Shown here one piece after another: positions 1 through 7,416 of a stretch of DNA of 47,618 bases. The DNA comes from Achromobacter sp. Bel (GTDB lineage: Bacteria; Pseudomonadota; Gammaproteobacteria; Burkholderiales; Burkholderiaceae_B), in contig NZ_JABBJN010000047.1 of NCBI RefSeq assembly GCF_012928505.1, positions 1 through 47,618 of the forward strand. The letters are read 5' to 3'. Positions within the stretch are counted from its first letter, which is position 1. Each line of letters starts with the position of its first letter. The notes beneath the pieces are model-generated. The model saw nothing but the letters and a program-made list of their open reading frames with translations, searched no databases and was not told the origin of the DNA. A program made the position numbers and the translations under genes.

Positions 1-755
1 GTCGCGTCCACGCCCGGGGATGCGGCCGCGCGCCCTTCCGCCCGGACCGTGCCCACCGTCATGTGCCATTTGCCGCCATAGCCGGGCTCGCGCCGCACGT
101 CGAAACCCGCATCCTGCAGCGCCTGCCGCAACTCGCCCGTGCAGGCCCAGGTCGCCACCGTTGCCCCGGGCGCGGCCAGGGCGGCAAGGTCCCGCAACAA
201 CGCCGGCGCCCACATCCGGGGATTGCGATCCGGCGCAAAACCGGCCAGGAAAAAGGCGTCGACCCGAGCGCTCAGACGCGGCGCCAGCACCTGCGCATCA
301 CCGAAGCCCAGCGTCAATGTCACGGCGCCGTTTTCGAATTCCAGGCGATGCAGCCCCGGCAACAGCGTCGGCCATTGCGCGGCGAGACGCTGCGCCAACG
401 CCGCGAACGGCGTGGCCGCCTCGCGCGCCAGCAAGGCGGACAGATCCTCTTTCGTGAACGGATGCGCTTCCATCGACACCACGTGCAGCGTGGCGGGCCG
501 CTGCGGATCGTCGCGCCAGGCCTTCCATAGCACCAGGAAATTCAGGCCCAGGCCAAACCCCGTTTCACAGACGGTGAACCGCGTGCGGCCGCGCCAGCGG
601 TCGGGCAGGCCGTTGCCGTGCAGGAACACGTGCTCCGCCTGCCCCGTCGCGCCCGCCGGCGAATGATAGACATCCCCATACACGGGGCTGTACAGCTTTC
701 CGTCGGCGTCGAAACCGACCGCTGCGGGCGTCAAGGGAACATAGGGCGCGGACAT
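1..755 (-). CDS. mnmC: MnmC bifunctional tRNA wobble-uridine modification enzyme, N-terminal part (cut by window edge)
   Basis: Seen: an open frame starts at an ATG (753-755, minus) and runs about 251 codons off the left edge without a stop. It carries the methyltransferase-domain signature: the SAM-binding segment [11 protein letters not shown] near residue 65 and the FxxGFAPxxNPxMW block near residue 171. Family knowledge: MnmC has an N-terminal SAM methyltransferase and a C-terminal FAD oxidoreductase and finishes the mnm5s2U modification at the tRNA wobble position in the cytoplasm. Only the first domain is visible here. Odd: the FLDGFAP motif of the family reads FLAGFAP (codon at 243-245), replacing a conserved Asp by Ala. 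The gene is divergent from suhB across a 144-nt gap that contains a short inverted repeat (833-847). Family assignment is firm; activity of the domain is open. Confidence 0.9.
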   Translation of the reverse strand, partial: MSAPYVPLTPAAVGFDADGKLYSPVYGDVYHSPAGATGQAEHVFLHGNGLPDRWRGRTRFTVCETGFGLGLNFLVLWKAWRDDPQRPATLHVVSMEAHPFTKEDLSALLAREAATPFAALAQRLAAQWPTLLPGLHRLEFENGAVTLTLGFGDAQVLAPRLSARVDAFFLAGFAPDRNPRMWAPALLRDLAALAAPGATVATWACTGELRQALQDAGFDVRREPGYGGKWHMTVGTVRAEGRAAASPGVDA

Positions 756-899
756 GGAATCCTGGAAAAACAATCAAGGTTGAGATAAAGGCGAATTATC
801 GAACGTCTGCCGCGCAGGCGTTGGATGGACACCACGGGAAGCCCGTGTTTCAAGCCCTTGCCTCAAATTTGACGCATACATGGGCTTACACTGGTTTAC

Positions 900-1775
900 A
901 TGGATACCTATGATCAGCCCCGTTCGCAGGCTTCGCCCATAGACCTGTGCGCCGCGATCGACGCGGCCGTCACTGCGGCTCATGGCGGTGCAGCCATCCT
1001 GCAATCCTACGCGCATCACCGCGCCGATCTCGTGATCGACCGCAAGGCGCGCAACGATCTCGTGTCCCAGGCGGACCGCGAAGCCGAGGCCGTCATTATT
1101 CAGGAACTGCAGGCCCGCACACCCAAGTTCGGCATCGTGGCCGAAGAGACCGGCGGCAAGCCCAAGGGCATTGCCACCTGGTATATCGACCCCCTGGACG
1201 GCACCACCAATTTCCTGCACGACATACCGCACTACGCCGTGTCCATCGCGCTGATCGCCCACGCGGGCACCGCGGTCTCGGCCACCGAAACGCTCACGGA
1301 AGACACGCCCGTGATCGGCGTGGTGTACGACCCCAACCGCGAAGAGCTGTTCACCGCCGTGTACGGCATCGGCGCCTGGCTGAACGGTCGCCGCATCAAA
1401 TGCTCGCGCACGCAGACGATCGAAGACGCAGTGCTGGCGACGGGATTTCCGTTCCGCGACTTCTCTTTTGCCGGGCAGTACATGCCCATGCTGAACGACG
1501 CCATCAAGCGCGCGCGCGGCGTGCGCCGCATGGGCGCGGCCGCGCTGGACCTGGCGTGGACGGCCTGCGGGCGCTACGACGGTTATTGGGAAATGGGCCT
1601 GGCGCCCTGGGACGTGGCCGCCGGCACGCTGATCCTGCGCGAAGCGGGCGGCGCGTGCTCGGACATGCACAAGCTGGATCCGTGGCCGATCGGTGGGCGC
1701 GTCGTGGCGGGCAACCCCGCCATCGAACGCGCCTTGCACGAGATGATCGCGCCCCACCTCGCCAATCCCGGCTAA
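900..1775 (+). CDS. suhB: Inositol-1-monophosphatase family protein (SuhB)
   Basis: Encodes 291 residues of the Mg2+-dependent, Li+-sensitive phosphatase family, which hydrolyses myo-inositol 1-phosphate; in enterobacteria SuhB also acts as a Nus-type factor in rRNA transcription. Seen: the metal-binding motifs are in order, with DLVSQADREAE near residue 53, AEETGG near 81, DPLDGTTNF at 97-105 and WDVAAG at 237-242. The length suits the family. The ATG at 900 is the first in frame; there is no strong Shine-Dalgarno sequence, so the start is not independently supported. The gene is divergent from mnmC and convergent with the acyl-CoA ligase gene, whose stop codon is only 7 nt away. Role in rRNA control here is inference from family. 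Confidence 0.92.
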   Translation: MDTYDQPRSQASPIDLCAAIDAAVTAAHGGAAILQSYAHHRADLVIDRKARNDLVSQADREAEAVIIQELQARTPKFGIVAEETGGKPKGIATWYIDPLDGTTNFLHDIPHYAVSIALIAHAGTAVSATETLTEDTPVIGVVYDPNREELFTAVYGIGAWLNGRRIKCSRTQTIEDAVLATGFPFRDFSFAGQYMPMLNDAIKRARGVRRMGAAALDLAWTACGRYDGYWEMGLAPWDVAAGTLILREAGGACSDMHKLDPWPIGGRVVAGNPAIERALHEMIAPHLANPG

Positions 1776-1781
1776 GCCGGG
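1767..1781. terminator. Inverted repeat centred on the suhB stop codon (possible bidirectional terminator)
   Basis: CCCGGCT-A-AGCCGGG is a perfect 7-bp inverted repeat whose centre contains the suhB stop codon and whose right end touches the stop of the convergent fadD-like gene. The T run after it is only three bases, and a hairpin would have to open several central pairs. It may therefore be a weak bidirectional terminator or just coincidence. Confidence 0.3.
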
Positions 1782-1782
1782 T

Positions 1783-3486
1783 TTACGCGGTGGCCTTGCC
1801 CGTGGACGCAGCGGCCGGCGCATCGGGCCGCAGTTCGCGGCGCAGGATCTTGCCCACGTTGCTCTTGGGCAGTTCATCGCGGAATTCCACGAAGCGCGGG
1901 CGCTTGTAGCCCGTCAGCTTTTCCCGGCACCAGTCCTGCACTTGCGCCTCGGTCAATGACGGATCGCTCTTCACCACGAACACCTTGACGGCTTCGCCCG
2001 AGTGTTCGTCCGGCACGCCGATGGCCGCGCACTCCAGCACGCCCGGCAGTTGCGCCACCACCGCCTCGACCTCGTTCGGATAGACCTTGAAGCCGGACAC
2101 CGCGATCATGTCTTTCTTGCGGTCCACGATGCGCGTGTAGCCCTGCTCGTCCATGATGCCGATGTCGCCCGTGCGGAAGAACCCATCGGCCGTCATGGAC
2201 TGCCTCGTTTCCTCGGGCTTTTGCCAATACCCCAGCATGACCTGCGGCCCGCGAATGCCCACTTCGCCGCGCTCGCCCAGCGGCACTTCGTGGCCGGCGT
2301 CGTCAAGGATGGCCACGTCGGTGGACGGCAGCGGCAAGCCGATGGAACCCGAATACGCCGTGGCGTTGGTGGGGTTCACCGTGGCGACGGGCGAGGTCTC
2401 GGACAAGCCGTAGCCTTCGATCAGCGGCCGGCCGGTAATCTTCAGCCAGCGTTCGGCCACCGGTTGCTGCACGGCCATGCCGCCGCCCAGCGTCAGCCGC
2501 AAGGCCGAGAAATCCAGCTTCGCGAAATCGGGGTTGTGCGCCAGCGCGTTGAACAGCGTATTGACGCCCGGGAACAGATTGACCGGCACCTTGCGCCATG
2601 CGTTGATCAGCGAAGGCTGGTCGCGCGGGTTGATGATGAGCACGTTGCGCATGCCCGCGTGCAGGCCGTACAGGCCACACACCGTCATCGCGAAGACGTG
2701 GTACAGCGGCAGCGCGCTGATGATGGTCAACTGGCTATTGGCCAGGTCATGCACCACGGGCTGCGCCACCGCCTCCGTCTGCAGCACGTTGGCCGTCAGG
2801 TTGCGGTGCGACAGCATGGCGCCCTTGGGCACGCCAGTGGTGCCGCCGGTGTATTGCAGCACCGCCACGTCGTCCATCGTCAACGTGGGCGGCGTAAACG
2901 GCAGGCCCGCGCCTTCGCCCAGCACCTTCGGCAGCATGCGCGCGCCGTCGATGCGCCAGGCCGGCACGATCTTCTTGATATGGCGGGCGGCGAAATTGAC
3001 GATCGGCGCTTTCAGGCCGCCCAGCAGGTCGCCCGGCCCGGTCACCACGATATGCTTGAGCTGCCCGCGGTTCTTCACCGCCTGCAGCGTGTGCGCGAAG
3101 TTTTCCAGGATCAGGATGACGGACGCACCGCTGTCCTGAAGCTGGCGCTCAAGCTCGTCGGCCGTATAGAGCGGGTTCACGTTTACCACGACAAGCCCGG
3201 CACGCAACGTGCCCAGCATGCCGACCAGATACGCCGGCACGTTCGGCATCATCAGCGCCACCCGGGCGCCCTTGGGCAGCCCCAGGCTTTGCAGCCAGCC
3301 CGAGAACGCGCGCGCATGCCGGTCCAGCTGCGCATAGGTGATATCGCTGCCCATCGCCGTGCAGGCGATGCGCGATGCGTATTGCTTGCAGGCCCGGTCC
3401 AGCAAGTCAGCCAGAGAGGAATAACCCTCAGTGGAGATCTCTGCCGGCACCCCCTGCGGGTAATGGGCAAGCCACGGACGCGTCAT
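1783..3486 (-). CDS. Long-chain fatty acid--CoA ligase (FadD-type AMP-binding enzyme)
   Basis: Encodes 567 residues of the ANL adenylate-forming superfamily. It should activate a fatty acid with ATP to acyl-AMP and then acyl-CoA, probably at the cytoplasmic face of the inner membrane for beta-oxidation or phospholipid recycling. Seen: the P-loop YTGGTTGVPKGAMLSH, the ligase motif GYGLSETSP, the hinge region FRTGDIG...DRKKDMIAVSGFKVYPNEVE, and the C-terminal PKSNVGKILRREL carrying the catalytic Lys. I chose the ATG at 3486 because GGAG lies 9 nt upstream; the in-frame ATG at 3501 has no such site and would add five residues. The gene is divergent from the M20 hydrolase gene (76-nt gap). Chain-length preference cannot be read from sequence, so a medium-chain or aryl-acid ligase remains possible. 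Confidence 0.88.
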   Translation of the reverse strand: MTRPWLAHYPQGVPAEISTEGYSSLADLLDRACKQYASRIACTAMGSDITYAQLDRHARAFSGWLQSLGLPKGARVALMMPNVPAYLVGMLGTLRAGLVVVNVNPLYTADELERQLQDSGASVILILENFAHTLQAVKNRGQLKHIVVTGPGDLLGGLKAPIVNFAARHIKKIVPAWRIDGARMLPKVLGEGAGLPFTPPTLTMDDVAVLQYTGGTTGVPKGAMLSHRNLTANVLQTEAVAQPVVHDLANSQLTIISALPLYHVFAMTVCGLYGLHAGMRNVLIINPRDQPSLINAWRKVPVNLFPGVNTLFNALAHNPDFAKLDFSALRLTLGGGMAVQQPVAERWLKITGRPLIEGYGLSETSPVATVNPTNATAYSGSIGLPLPSTDVAILDDAGHEVPLGERGEVGIRGPQVMLGYWQKPEETRQSMTADGFFRTGDIGIMDEQGYTRIVDRKKDMIAVSGFKVYPNEVEAVVAQLPGVLECAAIGVPDEHSGEAVKVFVVKSDPSLTEAQVQDWCREKLTGYKRPRFVEFRDELPKSNVGKILRRELRPDAPAAASTGKATA

Positions 3487-3562
3487 GGTAGTTGTCTCCA
3501 TTAAATAGATTTTTGATTGATGATAACCTTGTTGCGTTCCCTTATTCCGCCTGACTTCCCCC

Positions 3563-4759
3563 ATGAAACTGCTCGAACCCATCGTCGCCTGGCATCACGA
3601 TATCTCCAAGATCCGACGCGACATCCACGCGCATCCCGAATTGGCCTTCCAAGAATTCCGCACCGCCGACGTGGTGGCGGCCAAGCTTGAAGAATGGGGC
3701 ATCGAAGTCGACCGCGGATTGGGCGGCACGGGCGTCGTCGGCATCATCCGCGGCAACCAGCCCGGCGACCGCGCCGTGGGCCTGCGCGCCGACATGGACG
3801 CGCTGCCCATGCAAGAGGTCAACACCTTCGCGCACGCCAGCAAGAACGAAGGCAAGATGCACGCGTGCGGCCATGACGGCCACACCGCCATGTTGCTGGC
3901 CGCGGCACAATACCTCGCGCAACACCGTGATTACGCGGGCATCGTGTACGTGATCTTCCAGCCCGCCGAGGAAGGCGGCGGCGGCGCCAAGCGCATGATC
4001 GACGACGGCCTGTTCAAGCGTTTCCCGATGGAAGCGGTGTTCGGCATGCACAACTGGCCCGGCATGAAGCCCGGCCAGTTCGGCTTGACGCCCGGCCCCA
4101 TCATGGCCTCCAGCAACGAGTTCTCGATCGTGGTCAAGGGCAAGGGCACGCACGCCGGCATGCCGAACCTGGGCATCGATCCGGTCATGGCCGCGGTGCA
4201 GTTGGCGCAATCGCTGCAGACCATCATCACGCGCAACCGCAATCCACTGGATGCCGCCGTGCTCAGCATCACGCAGATCCACGCGGGCAGCGCCGACAAC
4301 GTCGTGCCCAACCATGCGGAATTGCGCGGCACCGTGCGCACGTTCACGCTGGACGTGCTGGACCTGATCGAACGCCGTATGGAAGAGATCACGCGCCACA
4401 CCTGCGCGGCCATGGACTGTGAGGTGGAATTCACGTTCCAGCGCAACTATCCGCCCACCATCAACCACGCCGAAGAAGCCGCGTTCTGTGCCGACGTGCT
4501 GCGCGACATCGTGGGCGAGGCCAACGTCAACGACCACGTGCAACCCACGATGGGCGCGGAAGACTTCGCGTTCATGCTGCAGGAACTGCCCGGCTGCTAC
4601 GTCTGGATCGGCAACGGCACGGGCGACCACCGCGACAGCGGCCACGGCCTGGGCCCCTGCATGCTGCACAACGGCAGCTACGACTTCAATGACGAATTGC
4701 TGCCCCTGGGCGGCACGTACTGGGTCCAACTGGCGCTCAAGCGCCTGGCCAAGGCCTGA
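3563..4759 (+). CDS. M20D family amidohydrolase (hippurate hydrolase / N-acyl amino acid amidohydrolase type)
   Basis: Encodes 398 residues of a cytoplasmic, di-metal M20 peptidase-family amidohydrolase that cleaves N-acyl amino acids or related amides. Seen: [11 protein letters not shown] (metal ligand Asp) near residue 78, [13 protein letters not shown] with metal-binding His near 98, QPAEEGGGGAKRM with the catalytic Glu pair near 134, and MGAEDFAFM near the C terminus. Length fits the M20D group. No clear ribosome-binding site precedes the ATG. It is convergent with the LysR gene, leaving only 3 nt between the stops. A paralogue of nearly identical length lies at 43,204-44,397. Substrate is unknown; hippurate hydrolase is the usual annotation, and an IAA-amino acid hydrolase or aminobenzoyl-glutamate-type role is possible. 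Confidence 0.88.
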   Translation: MKLLEPIVAWHHDISKIRRDIHAHPELAFQEFRTADVVAAKLEEWGIEVDRGLGGTGVVGIIRGNQPGDRAVGLRADMDALPMQEVNTFAHASKNEGKMHACGHDGHTAMLLAAAQYLAQHRDYAGIVYVIFQPAEEGGGGAKRMIDDGLFKRFPMEAVFGMHNWPGMKPGQFGLTPGPIMASSNEFSIVVKGKGTHAGMPNLGIDPVMAAVQLAQSLQTIITRNRNPLDAAVLSITQIHAGSADNVVPNHAELRGTVRTFTLDVLDLIERRMEEITRHTCAAMDCEVEFTFQRNYPPTINHAEEAAFCADVLRDIVGEANVNDHVQPTMGAEDFAFMLQELPGCYVWIGNGTGDHRDSGHGLGPCMLHNGSYDFNDELLPLGGTYWVQLALKRLAKA

Positions 4760-4762
4760 GCC

Positions 4763-5656
4763 CTACCCGCCGTCCGCCGCCCCGACCGCCAGGCACATCG
4801 CCAAGAAACGGCCCGTGGCGCGGGCGGCGGCGTCCGCATGCGGCACCAGGATGCTCAGCGTGCGCGTCAGCGGTTTGGGCAACAGGCGCAACGCCGCCAA
4901 TGCCCCGTCTTCGTGCCGCATCGACATGACGGACACGAATCCCACCCCCAGTCCGGCGCGCACGGCCTGCTTCACGCCTTCGACACCCGCCAGTTCCAGC
5001 CCTACAGACGGCGCCAGTCCCGCATCCGCGAACGCGCGCTCGACCAGCCGGCGCACGCCCGAGCCGGGTTCGCGCATGATCAGCGGGGACGCGGCCAGAT
5101 CCCGCAAGGTCACCGCCCCCTTGCCCGCCAGTGCGTGGTCGGCCCGAACAATCGCCACGACTTCGTCTTGCCGCCAGGCATGCACCGCAGTGTCCGCCGG
5201 CAACCCGGCGGGCACGTCCCCTTCGATGAAAGCCAGGTCCAGCGCGGGCAGCCGTTCGACGATTTCCCGCGTGTTGCCGTCGGACAGGTGCAGGCTGACC
5301 GCCGGGAAGGCATGGCGGAAATCCGCCACCAGGCGCGGTAGCAGGTAGCTGGCGGGGGTGGTGCTGGCGCCCAGGCGCAGCGCGCCCGTTTCCAACCCGC
5401 GCCAGGTTTCGCGCACCGCCTGCGCCTGCCGGTACACCTGCCGCAGTTGCCGTGCCTGTTCAGCCAGGCGCTCGCCGGCTTCGGTGAGCGCGATGCCGTG
5501 GCCGCTGCGGCGGTACAGCGGTTCGCCGAACCATTCCTGCAGCATGCGCAACTGCCCCGACACGGCGGGTTGGGACAAATGCAGCACCAGGGCCGCGCGG
5601 CTGATGTTGCCTGTATCGGCGACGCAAGCGAAAGTCAGTAGCTGATCCGGTGTCAT
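4763..5656 (-). CDS. LysR-family transcriptional regulator (YeiE-like), divergent from the YeiH-type exporter
   Basis: Encodes 297 residues: an N-terminal winged helix-turn-helix (TFACVADTGNISRAALVLHLSQPAVSGQLRML, roughly residues 8-40, written here only as its landmark LHLSQPAVSGQLRML) and a LysR substrate-binding domain. It is divergent from the YeiH-family gene with 115 nt between. Known: in Escherichia coli the LysR regulator YeiE lies next to yeiH, so this is probably the local regulator of that transporter. Seen: a 25-bp near-perfect palindrome (5675-5699) sits 18 bp before its start codon, in the place expected for an autoregulatory LysR operator. The effector is not visible; sulfite or another sulfur compound would be a guess from the neighbour. 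The start is the first ATG and lacks a strong Shine-Dalgarno sequence. Confidence 0.88.
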   Translation of the reverse strand: MTPDQLLTFACVADTGNISRAALVLHLSQPAVSGQLRMLQEWFGEPLYRRSGHGIALTEAGERLAEQARQLRQVYRQAQAVRETWRGLETGALRLGASTTPASYLLPRLVADFRHAFPAVSLHLSDGNTREIVERLPALDLAFIEGDVPAGLPADTAVHAWRQDEVVAIVRADHALAGKGAVTLRDLAASPLIMREPGSGVRRLVERAFADAGLAPSVGLELAGVEGVKQAVRAGLGVGFVSVMSMRHEDGALAALRLLPKPLTRTLSILVPHADAAARATGRFLAMCLAVGAADGG

Positions 5657-5674
5657 GACGGCATTATTATCGGA

Positions 5675-5699
5675 ATTTCTGATATTACATATTAGAAAT
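5675..5699. promoter_or_regulatory. 25-bp near-perfect palindrome, candidate LysR operator
   Basis: The arms ATTTCTGATAT and ATATTAGAAAT flank TAC and match as an inverted repeat except for one pair. The site is AT-rich in a GC-rich genome and lies between the divergent LysR and YeiH genes, the usual place for a LysR regulatory binding site. Function is inferred from symmetry and position. Confidence 0.6.
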
Positions 5700-5771
5700 A
5701 GAGATTTTTCAAATAATAGGCCGGGATCTAATATTTCGTGAAGTTATTTAGATATGCCCCAAGGGCCAGTC

Positions 5772-6890
5772 ATGAGCACCTCTTCCAGCACCACCGCCCC
5801 CCTCCCGGCCACCGCCGCCTCCGCGCCGGCAGCCCCTTGCGCCGCATCGCCGGCCGCCACCGCTTCGGCCAGCACCACGCCTTGGCGCGACAAGCTCAAC
5901 GGCGTGCTGTTCGTCGGCCTGATGGCGGGTGCGGTAATGCAGCTGGCCGACCTGCCCGCCATTCGCCAACTGGGCTTTTCCCCGCTGGTCGTGGGCATTG
6001 TCTGCGGCATGCTGTACGGCAACTTCCTGCGCGGCACGATGCCGGCCGATTGGGGCGTGGGCGTGAATTTCACCGCGCGGCGCCTGCTTCGCATCGCGGT
6101 GGCCTTTTATGGATTGAACATCAGCATCCAGCAGATCGCGGCCGTAGGGCTGCCCGGACTGGCTGTCTCGGTCGCCGTCGTGCTGGGCACCTTGCTGATC
6201 GGCACCGTCGTGGGGCAGCGCATGCTGGGCCTGGACCGCGACACCGCCATGCTGACGGCCGCCGGCAGCGCGATCTGCGGCGCGGCCGCCGTGCTGGCGT
6301 TCGAACCCACGCTGCGGGCCGCCCCGCACAAGAGCGCCGTCGCCGTCGCGACCGTGGTGCTGTTCGGCACCCTGTCCATGTTCCTGTACCCCATCCTCTA
6401 CCATGCAGGCTGGCTTGATTTCGATACCCAGGCGCTTGGCATCTACATCGGCGGCACGATCCATGAAGTGGCGCAGGTCGTGGGCGCCGCCAGCAACATC
6501 GATCCTGCCACCACCGAAGTCGCCACCATCGTCAAGATGACTCGCGTGGCGCTGCTGGTGCCGGTCCTGCTTGTCCTGGGCATGTATCTGCGCAGCGCGG
6601 CCAGCCAGGCCGGCGGCCAGGCCAAAGGCGCCAAACTGCCGATTCCCTGGTTCGCCGTCGGCTTCCTGGTGCTGGCCATCATCAATTCGCTGAACATCAT
6701 TCCGCCGGACGCCATCGCCGCCGTCCGCCGCCTGGACGTCTTCGCGCTGACCATGGCCATGACGGCGCTAGGCATCGAAACCCGCTTTGCCCAGATCAAG
6801 AAAGCCGGCCCCCGCGTGATGGCCCTGGGCCTTATCCTGTACGCGTGGCTGTTGGTTGGCGGCTACGGTATCGTGAAGTTGGCGACCTGA
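5772..6890 (+). CDS. YeiH family putative sulfate exporter (UPF0324 membrane protein)
   Basis: Encodes 372 residues of an integral inner membrane protein of the YeiH/UPF0324 family, annotated generally as a putative sulfate exporter. Seen: an Ala/Thr/Ser-rich N-terminal tail of about 40 residues, then about ten hydrophobic segments with family landmarks such as CGMLYGNFLRG, GLNISIQQI, AAGSAICGAAAVLAFEP and GGTIHEVAQVVGAA. I chose the ATG at 5772 because AAGGG lies 6 nt before it; the in-frame ATG at 5754 would add six residues and has no such site. It is divergent from a LysR regulator and separated from it by a palindromic operator candidate. Transport of sulfate is a family label, not proven by sequence. 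Confidence 0.85.
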   Translation: MSTSSSTTAPLPATAASAPAAPCAASPAATASASTTPWRDKLNGVLFVGLMAGAVMQLADLPAIRQLGFSPLVVGIVCGMLYGNFLRGTMPADWGVGVNFTARRLLRIAVAFYGLNISIQQIAAVGLPGLAVSVAVVLGTLLIGTVVGQRMLGLDRDTAMLTAAGSAICGAAAVLAFEPTLRAAPHKSAVAVATVVLFGTLSMFLYPILYHAGWLDFDTQALGIYIGGTIHEVAQVVGAASNIDPATTEVATIVKMTRVALLVPVLLVLGMYLRSAASQAGGQAKGAKLPIPWFAVGFLVLAIINSLNIIPPDAIAAVRRLDVFALTMAMTALGIETRFAQIKKAGPRVMALGLILYAWLLVGGYGIVKLAT

Positions 6891-6896
6891 TCGCCG

Positions 6897-6925
6897 GCCC
6901 GTCGCGGCAATGCGCCGCGGCGGGC
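6897..6925 (+). terminator. Strong hairpin after the YeiH-type gene
   Basis: A 12-bp stem (GCCCGTCGCGGC with GCCGCGGCGGGC, one G-U pair) and 5-nt loop begins 6 nt after the exporter stop codon. There is no immediate T tract, so it may protect the 3' end or be a weak terminator rather than a classical one. Confidence 0.5.
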
Positions 6926-6995
6926 TCCCCCGCGCACGCCGCTGTCTCGTTTTTCCTGCATAATCGGCTGGTTCCCTTGCTTTGGAGTCGGCCGC

Positions 6996-7406
6996 ATGAC
7001 CTCCAGCACCAAAACCCCGTTTACGACTCTGCCCGCCCATCGCGACCCGGTATTGCGCGTCATGCCGATGCCGGCGGATGCGAACATCCACGGGGACGTC
7101 TTTGGCGGCTGGATCATGGCCCAGGTCGACATCGCCGGATCGATCCCCGCAGCCCGCCGCGCGGCAGGCCGCGTGGCTACCGTCGCGGTCAATGCCTTCC
7201 AGTTCAAAGAGCCCGTGTTCGTGGGCGACCTCCTCAGCTTCTACGCATCCATCGCCAAGACCGGCACGACGTCGGTCACGGTGTCGGTCGAGGTCTATGC
7301 CGAACGCCAGCGCCTGGACGCCGAAGTCGTCAAGGTCACCGAGGCCACGCTGACCTACGTCGCCACCGACGAAGCGCGGCGCAGCCGCCCCCTTCCCACT
7401 CTTTGA
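6996..7406 (+). CDS. Acyl-CoA thioesterase, YciA-type hotdog fold
   Basis: Encodes 136 residues, a single hotdog domain that should hydrolyse acyl-CoA thioesters in the cytoplasm. Seen: the family signature ANIHGDVFGGWIMAQVD near residues 28-44, containing the conserved Asn/His and catalytic Asp region, and a hotdog core with FQFKEPVFVGDLLSFYA. Length agrees with YciA (about 130). TTGGAG sits 8 nt before the ATG and supports the start. It is followed after 10 nt by mgtE, so the two are probably one transcription unit, although no functional link is known. Substrate length preference is not evident. Confidence 0.88.
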   Translation: MTSSTKTPFTTLPAHRDPVLRVMPMPADANIHGDVFGGWIMAQVDIAGSIPAARRAAGRVATVAVNAFQFKEPVFVGDLLSFYASIAKTGTTSVTVSVEVYAERQRLDAEVVKVTEATLTYVATDEARRSRPLPTL

Positions 7407-7416
7407 GCTGTAACGC

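Noticed and set aside
2002..3504. A 500-codon plus-strand frame opposite the acyl-CoA ligase gene
   Set aside because: It is antisense shadow of a gene with all ANL motifs; composition is His/Arg/Gln-rich.
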